Assembly: GCA_035293845.1 (NCBI GenBank)
Contig: DATGMB010000339.1
Span: 1-20,222, forward strand
Length of the DNA: 20,222 nt
From: DATGMB01 sp035293845
GTDB taxonomy: Bacteria; Acidobacteriota; Terriglobia; Bryobacterales; Bryobacteraceae
Reading direction: 5' to 3'
Positions 7,002-13,273 of the stretch are shown here, piece after piece; the stretch's first letter is position 1, and each line of letters begins with the position of its first letter. The notes beneath the pieces were generated by a model. That model saw only the letters and a program-made list of their open reading frames with translations. It searched no databases and was not told where the DNA came from. Position numbers and translations under genes: made by a program.

Positions 7002-8651
7002 TCAGGCAAACCAGAGGTTCAGGATGACGGCAAGAATCCCGACGCCCACGGCAATGGGCACGGGACGCAAATACCAGCTTACTCCCTCATCGTGCTTCAG
7101 CTTCGTCAGGCCGTAGACCAGGCCTTCCAACTCCCGCTCCGGCCGCGGCGCGGTAGCCAGGCTGACCAGGACGGTCACGAGAAAGCAGGCCGACCAGGCG
7201 AAGATGGCGATCCAGAAATTCTGCGCCATGGTCGAAGGAAACGTGTGCACGGCTCCCAGCCAGCCGCCCTTTCCCTCCGCCATCGTCAACCCATGCGTCA
7301 CCGCCGCGGCGCCGGTTCCGGCGAGCAACCCGGTGAAGGCTCCGTGGCCCGTCGAGCGCTTCCAAAACATGCCCAGCAGGAAGGTGGCGAACAGCGGCGC
7401 GTTCACGAAGCCGAAGACCAGTTGCAGCAGGTCCATCATGTTGTTGTAGCGGGTGGCCAGGTACGCGGTGCCGATCGAGAGGGCCACCCCGGCGACCGTC
7501 GTCATGCGGCCCACCGTCAGGTAATGCCGGTCCGGCGCGCCGGGATGGATATGGCTCTGGTAAATGTCGTAGGTAAATACCGTGTTGAACGCGGTGACGT
7601 TGCCGGCCATGCCGGACATGAACGAGGCCATCAGGCCGGTGAGCCCGATGCCGAGCATCCCGGCGGGGTAGAACTGGCCCATGAGCGTGGTGAGGGCCTG
7701 GTCGTAGTCGTAGCCGCCGTTCTTCATCGGCAGGTGATAGCCGGTTCCCATCTGCGCCAGCGCCAGCGCCGCGATGCCGGGCACGATGACGATGAACGGC
7801 ATCATCATTTTGGGGATCGCCGCCAGCACCGGGGTGCGCCGCGCGGCCGACATCGATTCGGCCGCCATTGCCCGCTGCACGACCAGGAAATCCGTGCACC
7901 AGTAGCCGAAGGAGAGCACGAACCCGAGCCCGGCGATCAGCCCGAACACCTCGATGCCCATGGGGTTTTCGGAGGCGCTGCCGATGTAGCGCCAGCTATG
8001 CGTCATGACGGGCGGGATGCGGGCGGCCATGCCGCTCCATCCGCCGGCCTTCGCCACCGCCAGGATCGCCAGCGGCGCAAAGCCGAGCACGATCAGGAAA
8101 AATTGCAGGACTTCGTTGTAGATTGCGCTGGTCAGGCCGCCCAGGAACGTGTACGCCAGCACGATTGCGGCCGAGCACAGAACGGAGGTGGTGAAGCTCC
8201 ATCCCAGCACCAGCTTGAGCAACAGGCCGAGCGCGTACATGGAAATCCCGGAGGAGAAGATCGTCATCACGGCGAAGCTGAGCGCGTTCAGGGTACGCGT
8301 CTTCTCATCAAATCGCAGCTTCAGGTATTCCGGCACGGAGCGCGCGCGGCTGCCGTAATAGAACGGCATCATGAAGACGCCCACGAAGATCATGGCCGGG
8401 ACGGCGCCGATCCAGTAGAAGTGCGCCGTCATGATCCCGTACTTGGCGCCGGATGCCGACATGCCGACCAGCTCCTGCGCGCCGAGATTGGCCGCGAGGA
8501 AGGCCAGGCTGGTGATCCAGACCGGAACCGAATGGCCTGAGGTGAGAAAGTCGCCGCTCGTGGAGATCTTCTTCCGGAGCCTCCAGCCAATGCCCAGAAC
8601 AAAGGCGAAATAAAGGGCGAGGATGACGTAATCGACCGCTACGAGTTTCAA
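7002..8651 (-). CDS. sodium:solute symporter (SSS family, SGLT-like)
   Basis: This 549-residue permease has about 14 hydrophobic segments. Its SGLT-like core includes SLAFLAANLGAQELVGMSASG (49-69), SVPEYLKLRF (105-114), the GGLTSAIYNEVLQ segment (171-183), VVQRAMAAESMSAARR and TYDIYQ. It is expected to import a sugar or other small organic solute with Na+ across the inner membrane. Co-transcription with galactokinase suggests a galactose-related sugar. However, compared with the vSGLT sequence as I recall it, several galactose contacts are replaced (see findings). The start is TTG at 8651, thirteen bases after the hpnB stop. No better start fits the conserved N-terminus (VDYVILALYFAFVLGIGW). 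Confidence 0.92.
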   Translation of the reverse strand: MKLVAVDYVILALYFAFVLGIGWRLRKKISTSGDFLTSGHSVPVWITSLAFLAANLGAQELVGMSASGAKYGIMTAHFYWIGAVPAMIFVGVFMMPFYYGSRARSVPEYLKLRFDEKTRTLNALSFAVMTIFSSGISMYALGLLLKLVLGWSFTTSVLCSAAIVLAYTFLGGLTSAIYNEVLQFFLIVLGFAPLAILAVAKAGGWSGMAARIPPVMTHSWRYIGSASENPMGIEVFGLIAGLGFVLSFGYWCTDFLVVQRAMAAESMSAARRTPVLAAIPKMMMPFIVIVPGIAALALAQMGTGYHLPMKNGGYDYDQALTTLMGQFYPAGMLGIGLTGLMASFMSGMAGNVTAFNTVFTYDIYQSHIHPGAPDRHYLTVGRMTTVAGVALSIGTAYLATRYNNMMDLLQLVFGFVNAPLFATFLLGMFWKRSTGHGAFTGLLAGTGAAAVTHGLTMAEGKGGWLGAVHTFPSTMAQNFWIAIFAWSACFLVTVLVSLATAPRPERELEGLVYGLTKLKHDEGVSWYLRPVPIAVGVGILAVILNLWFA

Positions 8652-8664
8652 GCACCTGAGTCTA

Positions 8665-9741
8665 TCATCCCCACGCCCTCCCCTTCCACATGCCGCCCCG
8701 CCCGCGCCAGTGCTGGACGGCGGAGTGCACCGTGGCGCCGAGATAGAACAGCGCGATTGCCGGCAACAGTGGCGCCCAGATCAGCGAAACGCGGTAGAAG
8801 CGCAGCGCCGGAGCGTAGAGCATCGCCATCAGCGCCCATGCGGCGATCCCCCACGACGACCCGCCGATCGCCAGCGCCACCGGCGCTACGAACGTGAGCA
8901 GCAACCCCGCTGCGGCCGCGGCCAATAGCCAGGGCGAATAGCGCAACTGGTGGAATGCGGTGCGGGAGATCATGCGTCCGATCTCGCCGAAGGTCCGGTA
9001 GGGCCGGATGCTGCGCGTGCCGCGGCTCAGCCCGAGCCACACGCGTCCACCCCCGGCGCCGATGGCGCGGGCGAGCGCGCAATCGTCGATCAGCTCGGCG
9101 CGGATCCGCGCGATGCCGCCTGCCCGCTCCAGCGCTTCGCTCCGCACCAGCATGCAACCGCCGGCGGCGCCCGTCCGCCACGCGGGCGGATACAGCAGGA
9201 AGAAGAAAAACACGAACGCGGGGATCAGCGCGTGTTCCGCCAGGCTCTCGCAATGCAGCGTCGCCATAAAGGAGACGAGATCGTACCCGGCCTCAGCGCG
9301 CGCCACCAGCTCCGCCAGCTTGCCCGGTCCGTGGACGATATCGGCGTCGGTCAGCAGCAGGTAATCGGGCTCATGCCGCGCCGCCTCCCGCACTCCCTGT
9401 TCGACGGCCCATAGCTTTCCGGTCCAGCCTGGCGGCAGCGGGGCGGAGGCAATCACCGTGAGCAGGTCGTTCGGCGCCGCCGCGCGCGCCTTGGCGGCCG
9501 TTCCATCAGTGCTGTGATCGTCCACGAGGACCATGCGGAACTCGCCCGCGTACTCCTGCGCGGCGAGCGATGCGACGGCCGCGCCCACTACAGCCGCCTC
9601 GTCGCGCGCGGGAATGACCGCTACGATCCGCGGCGCGCGCCGGTCCGGATTGGAGCTGTATGCCTGCTCGCTCATCCGCCAGAAACCCCCGCGGCCCAGG
9701 GCCAAATAGACCCAAATGGCCATCACCGCGATCGCCAACAC
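8665..9741 (-). CDS. hpnB: hopene-associated family-2 glycosyltransferase HpnB
   Basis: This 358-residue membrane glycosyltransferase has an N-terminal helix (2-16) leading to GRGGFW. A GT-A domain follows, with VAVIPARDEAAVV (40-52), VLVDDHSTDGT (71-81), PLPPGWTGKLWAV (101-113) and the metal-binding TDADI (131-135). Next come LIPAFVFFFF, AAGGCMLVR and LIDDCALA, then three or four C-terminal helices. This motif order is characteristic of HpnB, which is associated with hopanoid gene clusters. Its exact reaction is not settled to my knowledge. The start is GTG at 9741; an ATG six codons later is possible. A CACAAT -10-like element at 9749-9754 would start transcription one base before the GTG. 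No other hopanoid gene is in the window. Instead it leads a symporter-galK operon. Confidence 0.88.
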   Translation of the reverse strand: MLAIAVMAIWVYLALGRGGFWRMSEQAYSSNPDRRAPRIVAVIPARDEAAVVGAAVASLAAQEYAGEFRMVLVDDHSTDGTAAKARAAAPNDLLTVIASAPLPPGWTGKLWAVEQGVREAARHEPDYLLLTDADIVHGPGKLAELVARAEAGYDLVSFMATLHCESLAEHALIPAFVFFFFLLYPPAWRTGAAGGCMLVRSEALERAGGIARIRAELIDDCALARAIGAGGGRVWLGLSRGTRSIRPYRTFGEIGRMISRTAFHQLRYSPWLLAAAAAGLLLTFVAPVALAIGGSSWGIAAWALMAMLYAPALRFYRVSLIWAPLLPAIALFYLGATVHSAVQHWRGRGGMWKGRAWG

Positions 9742-9805
9742 GATGGCTATTGTGCCACGCCGCCCGCCCGCGCGGACCCGGCGATGCTTCGCTCACGCTC
9801 GGACG

Positions 9806-9834
9806 TTGCCTGCCGCGCCGTCCGGGTGTGTACT
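9806..9834 (+). promoter_or_regulatory. sigma-70-type promoter of the beta-barrel gene, predicted leaderless
   Basis: TTGCCT (9806-9811) and TGTACT (9829-9834) are separated by exactly 17 bases. Each matches its consensus at 4 of 6. Counting seven bases from the last T of the -10 gives 9841, the A of the ATG. There is no Shine-Dalgarno sequence upstream of that ATG, which fits a leaderless transcript. Confidence 0.5.
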
Positions 9835-9840
9835 GGCCGT

Positions 9841-10470
9841 ATGCGGTGGAAGCTTCTGGTGGGAATCGTTTTCGCGGCCGCCTGTTTCGCTCAGGAATGG
9901 GAGGTCGGCGGCTTTGTGGGTTACGGCTGGTATCACAACGGGACCGTCGAAAGTCCCAGCGAAAGAATCCAGGCCGGCATCCGGAATCGTGTCGCCTTCG
10001 GATTCATTCTCGGCGAGGACCTGTATCAGCACCTCTCCGGCGAATTTCGCTATGTCTTTCAGGACGGAGGTCCGTTCCTCTCCGGCCCTGGCTTCAATAC
10101 CAATATCGATGGCAGGTCCCATACGTTCACTTATGACGTGGTGGTCAACGTCACTAATAAAGAGCACCGGGTCCGCCCGTTCCTGGCCGCCGGAGCCGGG
10201 GGCAAGTATTACACCGCTTCCGATGATGCGATCCTCGTGCAGCCCGCGCCGGCGGTCGTCATTCTGACGGGGCGCAACACCTGGCGGTTCGTCGGGGATT
10301 TCGGCGGCGGCGTCAAATTCGTGGTCCACCACCACATCATCCTGCGCGCCGATTTTCGCGACTACATCACCGGCCTGCCGCACGGCCAGATCGTGCCCGC
10401 GCGCTTCAGCAACAGGCACGGCACGCTTCAGATGTTTACTCCGACGGTGGGCGTGAGCGGCTGGTTCTGA
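9841..10470 (+). CDS. secreted outer-membrane beta-barrel protein
   Basis: This 209-residue protein has an N-terminal signal peptide (MRWKLLVGIVFAAACFA, cleavage probably after residue 17). It continues with alternating polar/hydrophobic strands and glycine turns, such as WEVGGFVGYGWY, FRPFLAAGAGGKYY-like and VGDFGGGVKFVVHHHIILRADFRDY. It ends in Trp-Phe, the C-terminal aromatic typical of Bam-assembled barrels. The pattern suggests a small OmpA/OmpW-like eight-stranded barrel. No porin specificity or OmpA peptidoglycan-binding domain is visible. A longer open frame starts at 9514, but it runs through hpnB on the other strand and lacks the signal peptide at its start. The ATG at 9841 is therefore preferred. 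Its specific role is unknown. Confidence 0.85.
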   Translation: MRWKLLVGIVFAAACFAQEWEVGGFVGYGWYHNGTVESPSERIQAGIRNRVAFGFILGEDLYQHLSGEFRYVFQDGGPFLSGPGFNTNIDGRSHTFTYDVVVNVTNKEHRVRPFLAAGAGGKYYTASDDAILVQPAPAVVILTGRNTWRFVGDFGGGVKFVVHHHIILRADFRDYITGLPHGQIVPARFSNRHGTLQMFTPTVGVSGWF

Positions 10471-10476
10471 AGGGTT

Positions 10477-10516
10477 GTTGCAGGGGAACTGGTGCTGCGA
10501 ACACCAGCCCCGCAAC
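10477..10516. other. long imperfect stem-loop between convergent ends
   Basis: GTTGC, GGGG and CTGGTG pair with CACCAG, CCCC and GCAAC around a 7-base loop. This gives 15 base pairs interrupted only by a bulged A and AA. It starts seven bases after the beta-barrel stop and ends five bases from the stop of the small minus-strand ORF. No U-tract follows on either strand, so it is not a classical terminator. It may stabilise both 3' ends or act with Rho. Confidence 0.55.
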
Positions 10517-10520
10517 GGTC

Positions 10521-10607
10521 CTAACTGTGAAGGTTACGCTGCCACAGGATCAGTACCGTAAGCCGCCCAAAGATAGAGTCGGCGTACTTTGCCAGCACAT
10601 GGATCAT
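10521..10607 (-). CDS. candidate 28-residue hydrophobic small protein
   Basis: An ATG at 10607 opens 28 codons ending in TAG at 10521-10523. It is preceded by AAAGGAGG (10616-10623), eight consecutive matches to the 16S anti-Shine-Dalgarno, at a spacing of eight bases. This is the strongest ribosome-binding site in the window. The peptide starts MIHVLAKYADS and continues IFGRLTVLILW, a short hydrophobic helix, then QRNLHS. Small size, a hydrophobic core and a basic tail recall type I toxin or membrane-associated small proteins, but I know no homolog. It lies on the same strand as fabG, 132 bases after its stop. It has no obvious promoter, so it could be translated from fabG read-through or from its own RNA. 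Real translation is plausible but unproven. Confidence 0.5.
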   Translation of the reverse strand: MIHVLAKYADSIFGRLTVLILWQRNLHS

Positions 10608-10634
10608 ATGCTGATCCTCCTTTCCGCTTCGATT

Positions 10635-10663
10635 GGAGAGCCCGGCCGCTAACCGGGCTTTCC
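10635..10663 (+). terminator. GC-rich stem-loop, weak terminator candidate
   Basis: GGAGAGCCCGG pairs with CCGGGCTTTCC (11 bp, 7-base loop) in plus-strand RNA, using one G-U wobble. In minus-strand RNA the same position is an A-C mismatch, so the fold favours plus-strand transcripts from the beta-barrel gene. The U-rich part lies inside the stem (CTTTCCTCT) rather than after it, so intrinsic termination would be weak. It also sits just upstream of the small ORF's ribosome-binding site on the other strand. Confidence 0.3.
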
Positions 10664-10739
10664 TCTATGAAGCATCCACGAGAAACCCGCTTCTCCAACC
10701 TCTACGAAAAGGGAACCGCGATCGTAGCTTACTGGCGCG

Positions 10740-11474
10740 CTACATGTACATGCCGCCGTTGACCGCGATCACCTGTCCGGTGATATAGCCTGCCTCCTCG
10801 CTCGCCAGGAACTTCACGGCCGCGGCGACATCGTCCGCCGTTCCCATCCGCCCGAGCGGCACGGAGGCCAGGATCTTCTGCCGCACATCTTCCGGCAGCA
10901 CCTTCGTCATATCGGTATCGATGTAGCCCGGCGCCACCGCATTCACGGTGATGTTGCGGCTGGCCATCTCCTGCGCCAGCGCCTTGGTGAGGCCGATCAG
11001 GCCGGCCTTGGACGCCGCATAGTTGGCCTGACCGGCGCTTCCTGCCTGCCCCACCACGGACGTGATGTTGACGATCCGGCCCCAGCGGTTCTTCATCATG
11101 GACGGCAGCGCCGCCTGCGTACAGAGGAACGCGCCGTTCAGGTTGATCTTCAGGACCTGGTCCCAGTCGGCCGGCTTCATCCGCACCGCCAGGCCGTCGC
11201 GCGTGATACCCGCGTTGTTTACCAGCACGTCGATGCGGTTCTTCGCCGCCAGCACGCGGGCGAACGTGGCCTTGATCGATTCGGGCGACGTGACGTCGAG
11301 ATTCACGGTCATTGCCGAATCGTTCGCTGCGCGAATCTCTTCAGCGAATGGTTCGTTCTGTTCGATCTGCGGCGAGGCCGCTACGACGTCGAAACCGCCG
11401 CGGCAAAGCGTAAGCGCGATGGCGCGCCCGATGCCGCGGCTCGCGCCGGTGACAAGCGCAACTCGTTGGGACAT
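10740..11474 (-). CDS. fabG: 3-oxoacyl-[acyl-carrier-protein] reductase
   Basis: This 244-residue short-chain dehydrogenase reduces 3-oxoacyl-ACP with NADPH in fatty-acid elongation. It shows the nucleotide-binding TGASRGIG (9-16), NNAG (86-89) and the catalytic tetrad N111, S139, Y152 and K156 in the ITSVVGQAG...NYAASKAG context. It also has the PGYIDTDM loop and the typical FabG ending GQVIAVNGGMYM. The ATG at 11474 follows AAGGAGAG (minus strand, 11479-11486), so this start is preferred over a longer frame. It is divergent from ubiD across 89 bases and is not in a visible fab cluster. It may be a stand-alone paralog working in another reductive pathway. FabG-type sequence features are nevertheless complete. 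Confidence 0.93.
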   Translation of the reverse strand: MSQRVALVTGASRGIGRAIALTLCRGGFDVVAASPQIEQNEPFAEEIRAANDSAMTVNLDVTSPESIKATFARVLAAKNRIDVLVNNAGITRDGLAVRMKPADWDQVLKINLNGAFLCTQAALPSMMKNRWGRIVNITSVVGQAGSAGQANYAASKAGLIGLTKALAQEMASRNITVNAVAPGYIDTDMTKVLPEDVRQKILASVPLGRMGTADDVAAAVKFLASEEAGYITGQVIAVNGGMYM

Positions 11475-11510
11475 GAACTCTCCTTGGGGGATCTGCTGGT
11501 GTGAAATCCA

Positions 11511-11516
11511 ATCATA
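11511..11516 (-). promoter_or_regulatory. possible fabG -10 element
   Basis: TATGAT on the minus strand matches TATAAT at 5 of 6. It predicts a start near 11504 and a 30-base leader that contains the AAGGAGAG ribosome-binding site. No recognisable -35 lies at the right distance in the GC-rich upstream sequence. Confidence 0.38.
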
Positions 11517-11540
11517 ACCCGATCGCCCGCCGCTCCGCCC

Positions 11541-11549
11541 TGCTACCAT
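11541..11549 (+). promoter_or_regulatory. possible extended -10 element for ubiD
   Basis: TGCTACCAT carries the TGN extension and a hexamer with 4 of 6 matches. An overlapping CATACT (11547-11552) is an alternative. Either places transcription start only about 5-8 bases before the ATG at 11564. The ATG has a pyrimidine-rich approach (ACTCTTTTCCCTCT) and no Shine-Dalgarno. Confidence 0.35.
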
Positions 11550-11563
11550 ACTCTTTTCCCTCT

Positions 11564-13009
11564 ATGGCTTACCGCGATTTGCGCGAGTTCCTGCGAGCGC
11601 TTGAGAGCAACGGCGAGTTGAAGCGCATCCCGTTCGAGGTCGACCCGGTGCTCGAGATCGCCGAGTTCGCCGACCGCGCTGTCAAGCAGGGAGGCCCCGC
11701 GCTTCTTTTCGAGAAGCCCAAAGGCTCCACGGTTCCCGTGCTCATCAACGCCTTTGCCTCGATACGGCGGATGGAACTCGCGCTGGAGGTGTCTAGCGTC
11801 GAGGAGGTTGCCGCCCGGATTGTCGAGTTCCTCGAAATGCGCATGCCGGAGGGAATCATCGGCAAGCTCAAGATGCTCCCCAAGCTGGCCGAAATGGGCG
11901 CGTTCTTTCCGAAAACCGTGGGCAAGGGGCCGTGCCAGGAGGTCATTCGCACGGACGGTTTCTCGCTCCTCGATCTGCCCGTGCTCCAGTGCTGGCCCCA
12001 GGATGCCGGCCGCTTCATCACCCTGCCGCTGGTTTTTTCCCGCAACCCCGATACCGGCAAGCGCAACTGCGGCATGTACCGGATGCAGGTCTTCGACGAC
12101 CGCACGGCCGGCATGCACTGGCAGACCCACAAGCAGGGCGCCGAGCACTACCGCCGCAGCGCTCACCACGGCCGCGCGCGCATGGACGTCGCGGTCGCCA
12201 TCGGCGCCGATCCGGCGACCATGTACTCCGCCATTCTGCCGCTGCCGCCCGATCTCGATGAGATGATGATCGCGGGTTTCCTCCGGCAGAGCCCCGTCGA
12301 GATGGTCAAGTGCCAGACATGCGACCTCGAAGTGCCGGCCAGCGCCGAATTCGTTCTCGAGGGCTACGTCGAGCTCGGGGAACTGCGCACCGAGGGCCCC
12401 TTCGGCGACCACACCGGCTTCTATTCACTGGCCGACGAATACCCCGTGTTTCACGTCACCTGCATGACGCAGCGCCGCGATCCCATCTATGCCACCACCA
12501 TCGTCGGCCCGCCGCCGATGGAGGACTATTACATGGGCAAAGCGATCGAGCGCATCTTCCTTCCGCTGATGCGCCTGCAGTTGCCGGAGGTGCGGGACAT
12601 CTGCATGCCGGCGGAGGGCGTATTTCACAACCTGATCCTTGTTTCCATGCGCAAGTCCTACCCCGGCCACGCCCGCAAAGTCATGCACTCCATCTGGGGC
12701 ACCGGGCAGGCGATGTTCTCGAAAGTCATCGTCGTGGTGGACGAGGACGTGGACGTGCAGAACGTGCGCGAGGTGGCCTGGAAGGCGCTGAACAACATCG
12801 ATCCGCAGCGCGATATCGAATTCGTGATAGGCCCGGTCGATTCGCTCGACCACGCCAGCCGGCTTCCGAATTACGGCTCGAAAATGGGGATCGACGCCAC
12901 GCGGAAGTGGCCCGGCGAAGGCTTTGCGCGCCCCTGGCCGGATGTCATCGAGATGTCCGCGGACGTAAAGAGACGCGTCGACGAGTTGTGGAAGCGCGTG
13001 GCCTGGTAG
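11564..13009 (+). CDS. ubiD: UbiD-family prenylated-FMN decarboxylase
   Basis: This 481-residue protein is close to the UbiD length. UbiD enzymes use prenylated FMN to remove a carboxyl group from aromatic or unsaturated acids, for example 4-hydroxy-3-polyprenylbenzoate in quinone synthesis. Visible are the opening YRDLREFLRALESNGELKRI and the ITLPLVFSRNP...NCGMYRMQ stretch with the cofactor-contacting R173. The EGPFGDHTG motif (278-286) supplies the acidic active-site residues, and a C-terminal Asn-Ile-Asp-Pro segment is also typical. The start at 11564 matches the conserved N-terminus; the upstream in-frame GTG adds 21 unlike residues. Neither the flavin prenyltransferase UbiX nor other quinone genes are adjacent. 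Menaquinone/ubiquinone or aromatic-acid substrates therefore remain open. Confidence 0.93.
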   Translation: MAYRDLREFLRALESNGELKRIPFEVDPVLEIAEFADRAVKQGGPALLFEKPKGSTVPVLINAFASIRRMELALEVSSVEEVAARIVEFLEMRMPEGIIGKLKMLPKLAEMGAFFPKTVGKGPCQEVIRTDGFSLLDLPVLQCWPQDAGRFITLPLVFSRNPDTGKRNCGMYRMQVFDDRTAGMHWQTHKQGAEHYRRSAHHGRARMDVAVAIGADPATMYSAILPLPPDLDEMMIAGFLRQSPVEMVKCQTCDLEVPASAEFVLEGYVELGELRTEGPFGDHTGFYSLADEYPVFHVTCMTQRRDPIYATTIVGPPPMEDYYMGKAIERIFLPLMRLQLPEVRDICMPAEGVFHNLILVSMRKSYPGHARKVMHSIWGTGQAMFSKVIVVVDEDVDVQNVREVAWKALNNIDPQRDIEFVIGPVDSLDHASRLPNYGSKMGIDATRKWPGEGFARPWPDVIEMSADVKRRVDELWKRVAW

Positions 13010-13017
13010 ACGCACAA

Positions 13018-13047
13018 TTGCGGCCTGGCGCACCGAATTGCTAGGAT
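13018..13047 (+). promoter_or_regulatory. promoter of tRNA-His
   Basis: TTGCGG (13018-13023) and TAGGAT (13042-13047) are 18 bases apart, and the -10 has the TGC extension (TGCTAGGAT). The predicted start near 13054 leaves a nine-base 5' leader before the tRNA. It lies nine bases after the ubiD stop. Confidence 0.5.
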
Positions 13048-13062
13048 AAAGGCATCCATCGC

Positions 13063-13139
13063 GGCGGCTGTAGCTCAGGTGGCAGAGCGTCGGATTGTGG
13101 TTCCGAATGTCGTGGGTTCGAATCCCACCAGCCGCCCCA
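13063..13139 (+). tRNA. tRNA-His (anticodon GTG)
   Basis: The acceptor stem GCGGCTG/CAGCCGC is extended by the extra 5' G (13063) that pairs with C73, the identity feature of tRNA-His. The D-arm TAGCTCAGGTGGCAGAGC, the anticodon loop TTGTGGT with GTG at 13097-13099, and the T-arm GTGGGTTCGAATCCCAC are all regular. The CCA end is encoded (13137-13139). Confidence 0.97.
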
Positions 13140-13231
13140 ACCCCCGCTCCGCACCTACCCCCAATCGCCACTCGTCGCAATCGCGAGCTCCTGGATGCAT
13201 TCAGGCATACAGAGCGCCGCCGCACGCCTAT

Positions 13232-13259
13232 TTGAGAGACCCAAACTGTTGGTTATGAT
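13232..13259 (+). promoter_or_regulatory. sigma-70-type promoter of the methyltransferase gene
   Basis: TTGAGA (13232-13237, 5 of 6) and TATGAT (13254-13259, 5 of 6) are separated by 16 bases. This is the best consensus pair in the window. The predicted start near 13266 leaves only about eight bases before the ATG at 13274 and would cut into the weak GGGGG ribosome-binding run at 13264-13268. Confidence 0.55.
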
Positions 13260-13273
13260 TCTTGGGGGTTCCT

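Noticed and set aside
6888..8540. 550-codon open frame on the plus strand.
   Set aside because: It is antisense to the symporter, rich in His/Arg/Gly/Glu as expected for a shadow of a GC-rich membrane-protein gene, and has no domain motif.
9514..9840. Long upstream extension of the beta-barrel reading frame.
   Set aside because: It is antisense to hpnB, has Arg/Ala/Pro-rich random composition and would bury the clear signal peptide that starts at 9841.
10477..10570. Cobalamin-riboswitch-like words on the plus strand (AGGGGAA, GGTG, GCGAA, CCCGCAAC, AACTGT).
   Set aside because: The GGGG and CCCC runs pair in one continuous hairpin, which is not the aptamer fold. The rest of the consensus is missing. 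No same-strand gene lies downstream for about 1 kb.
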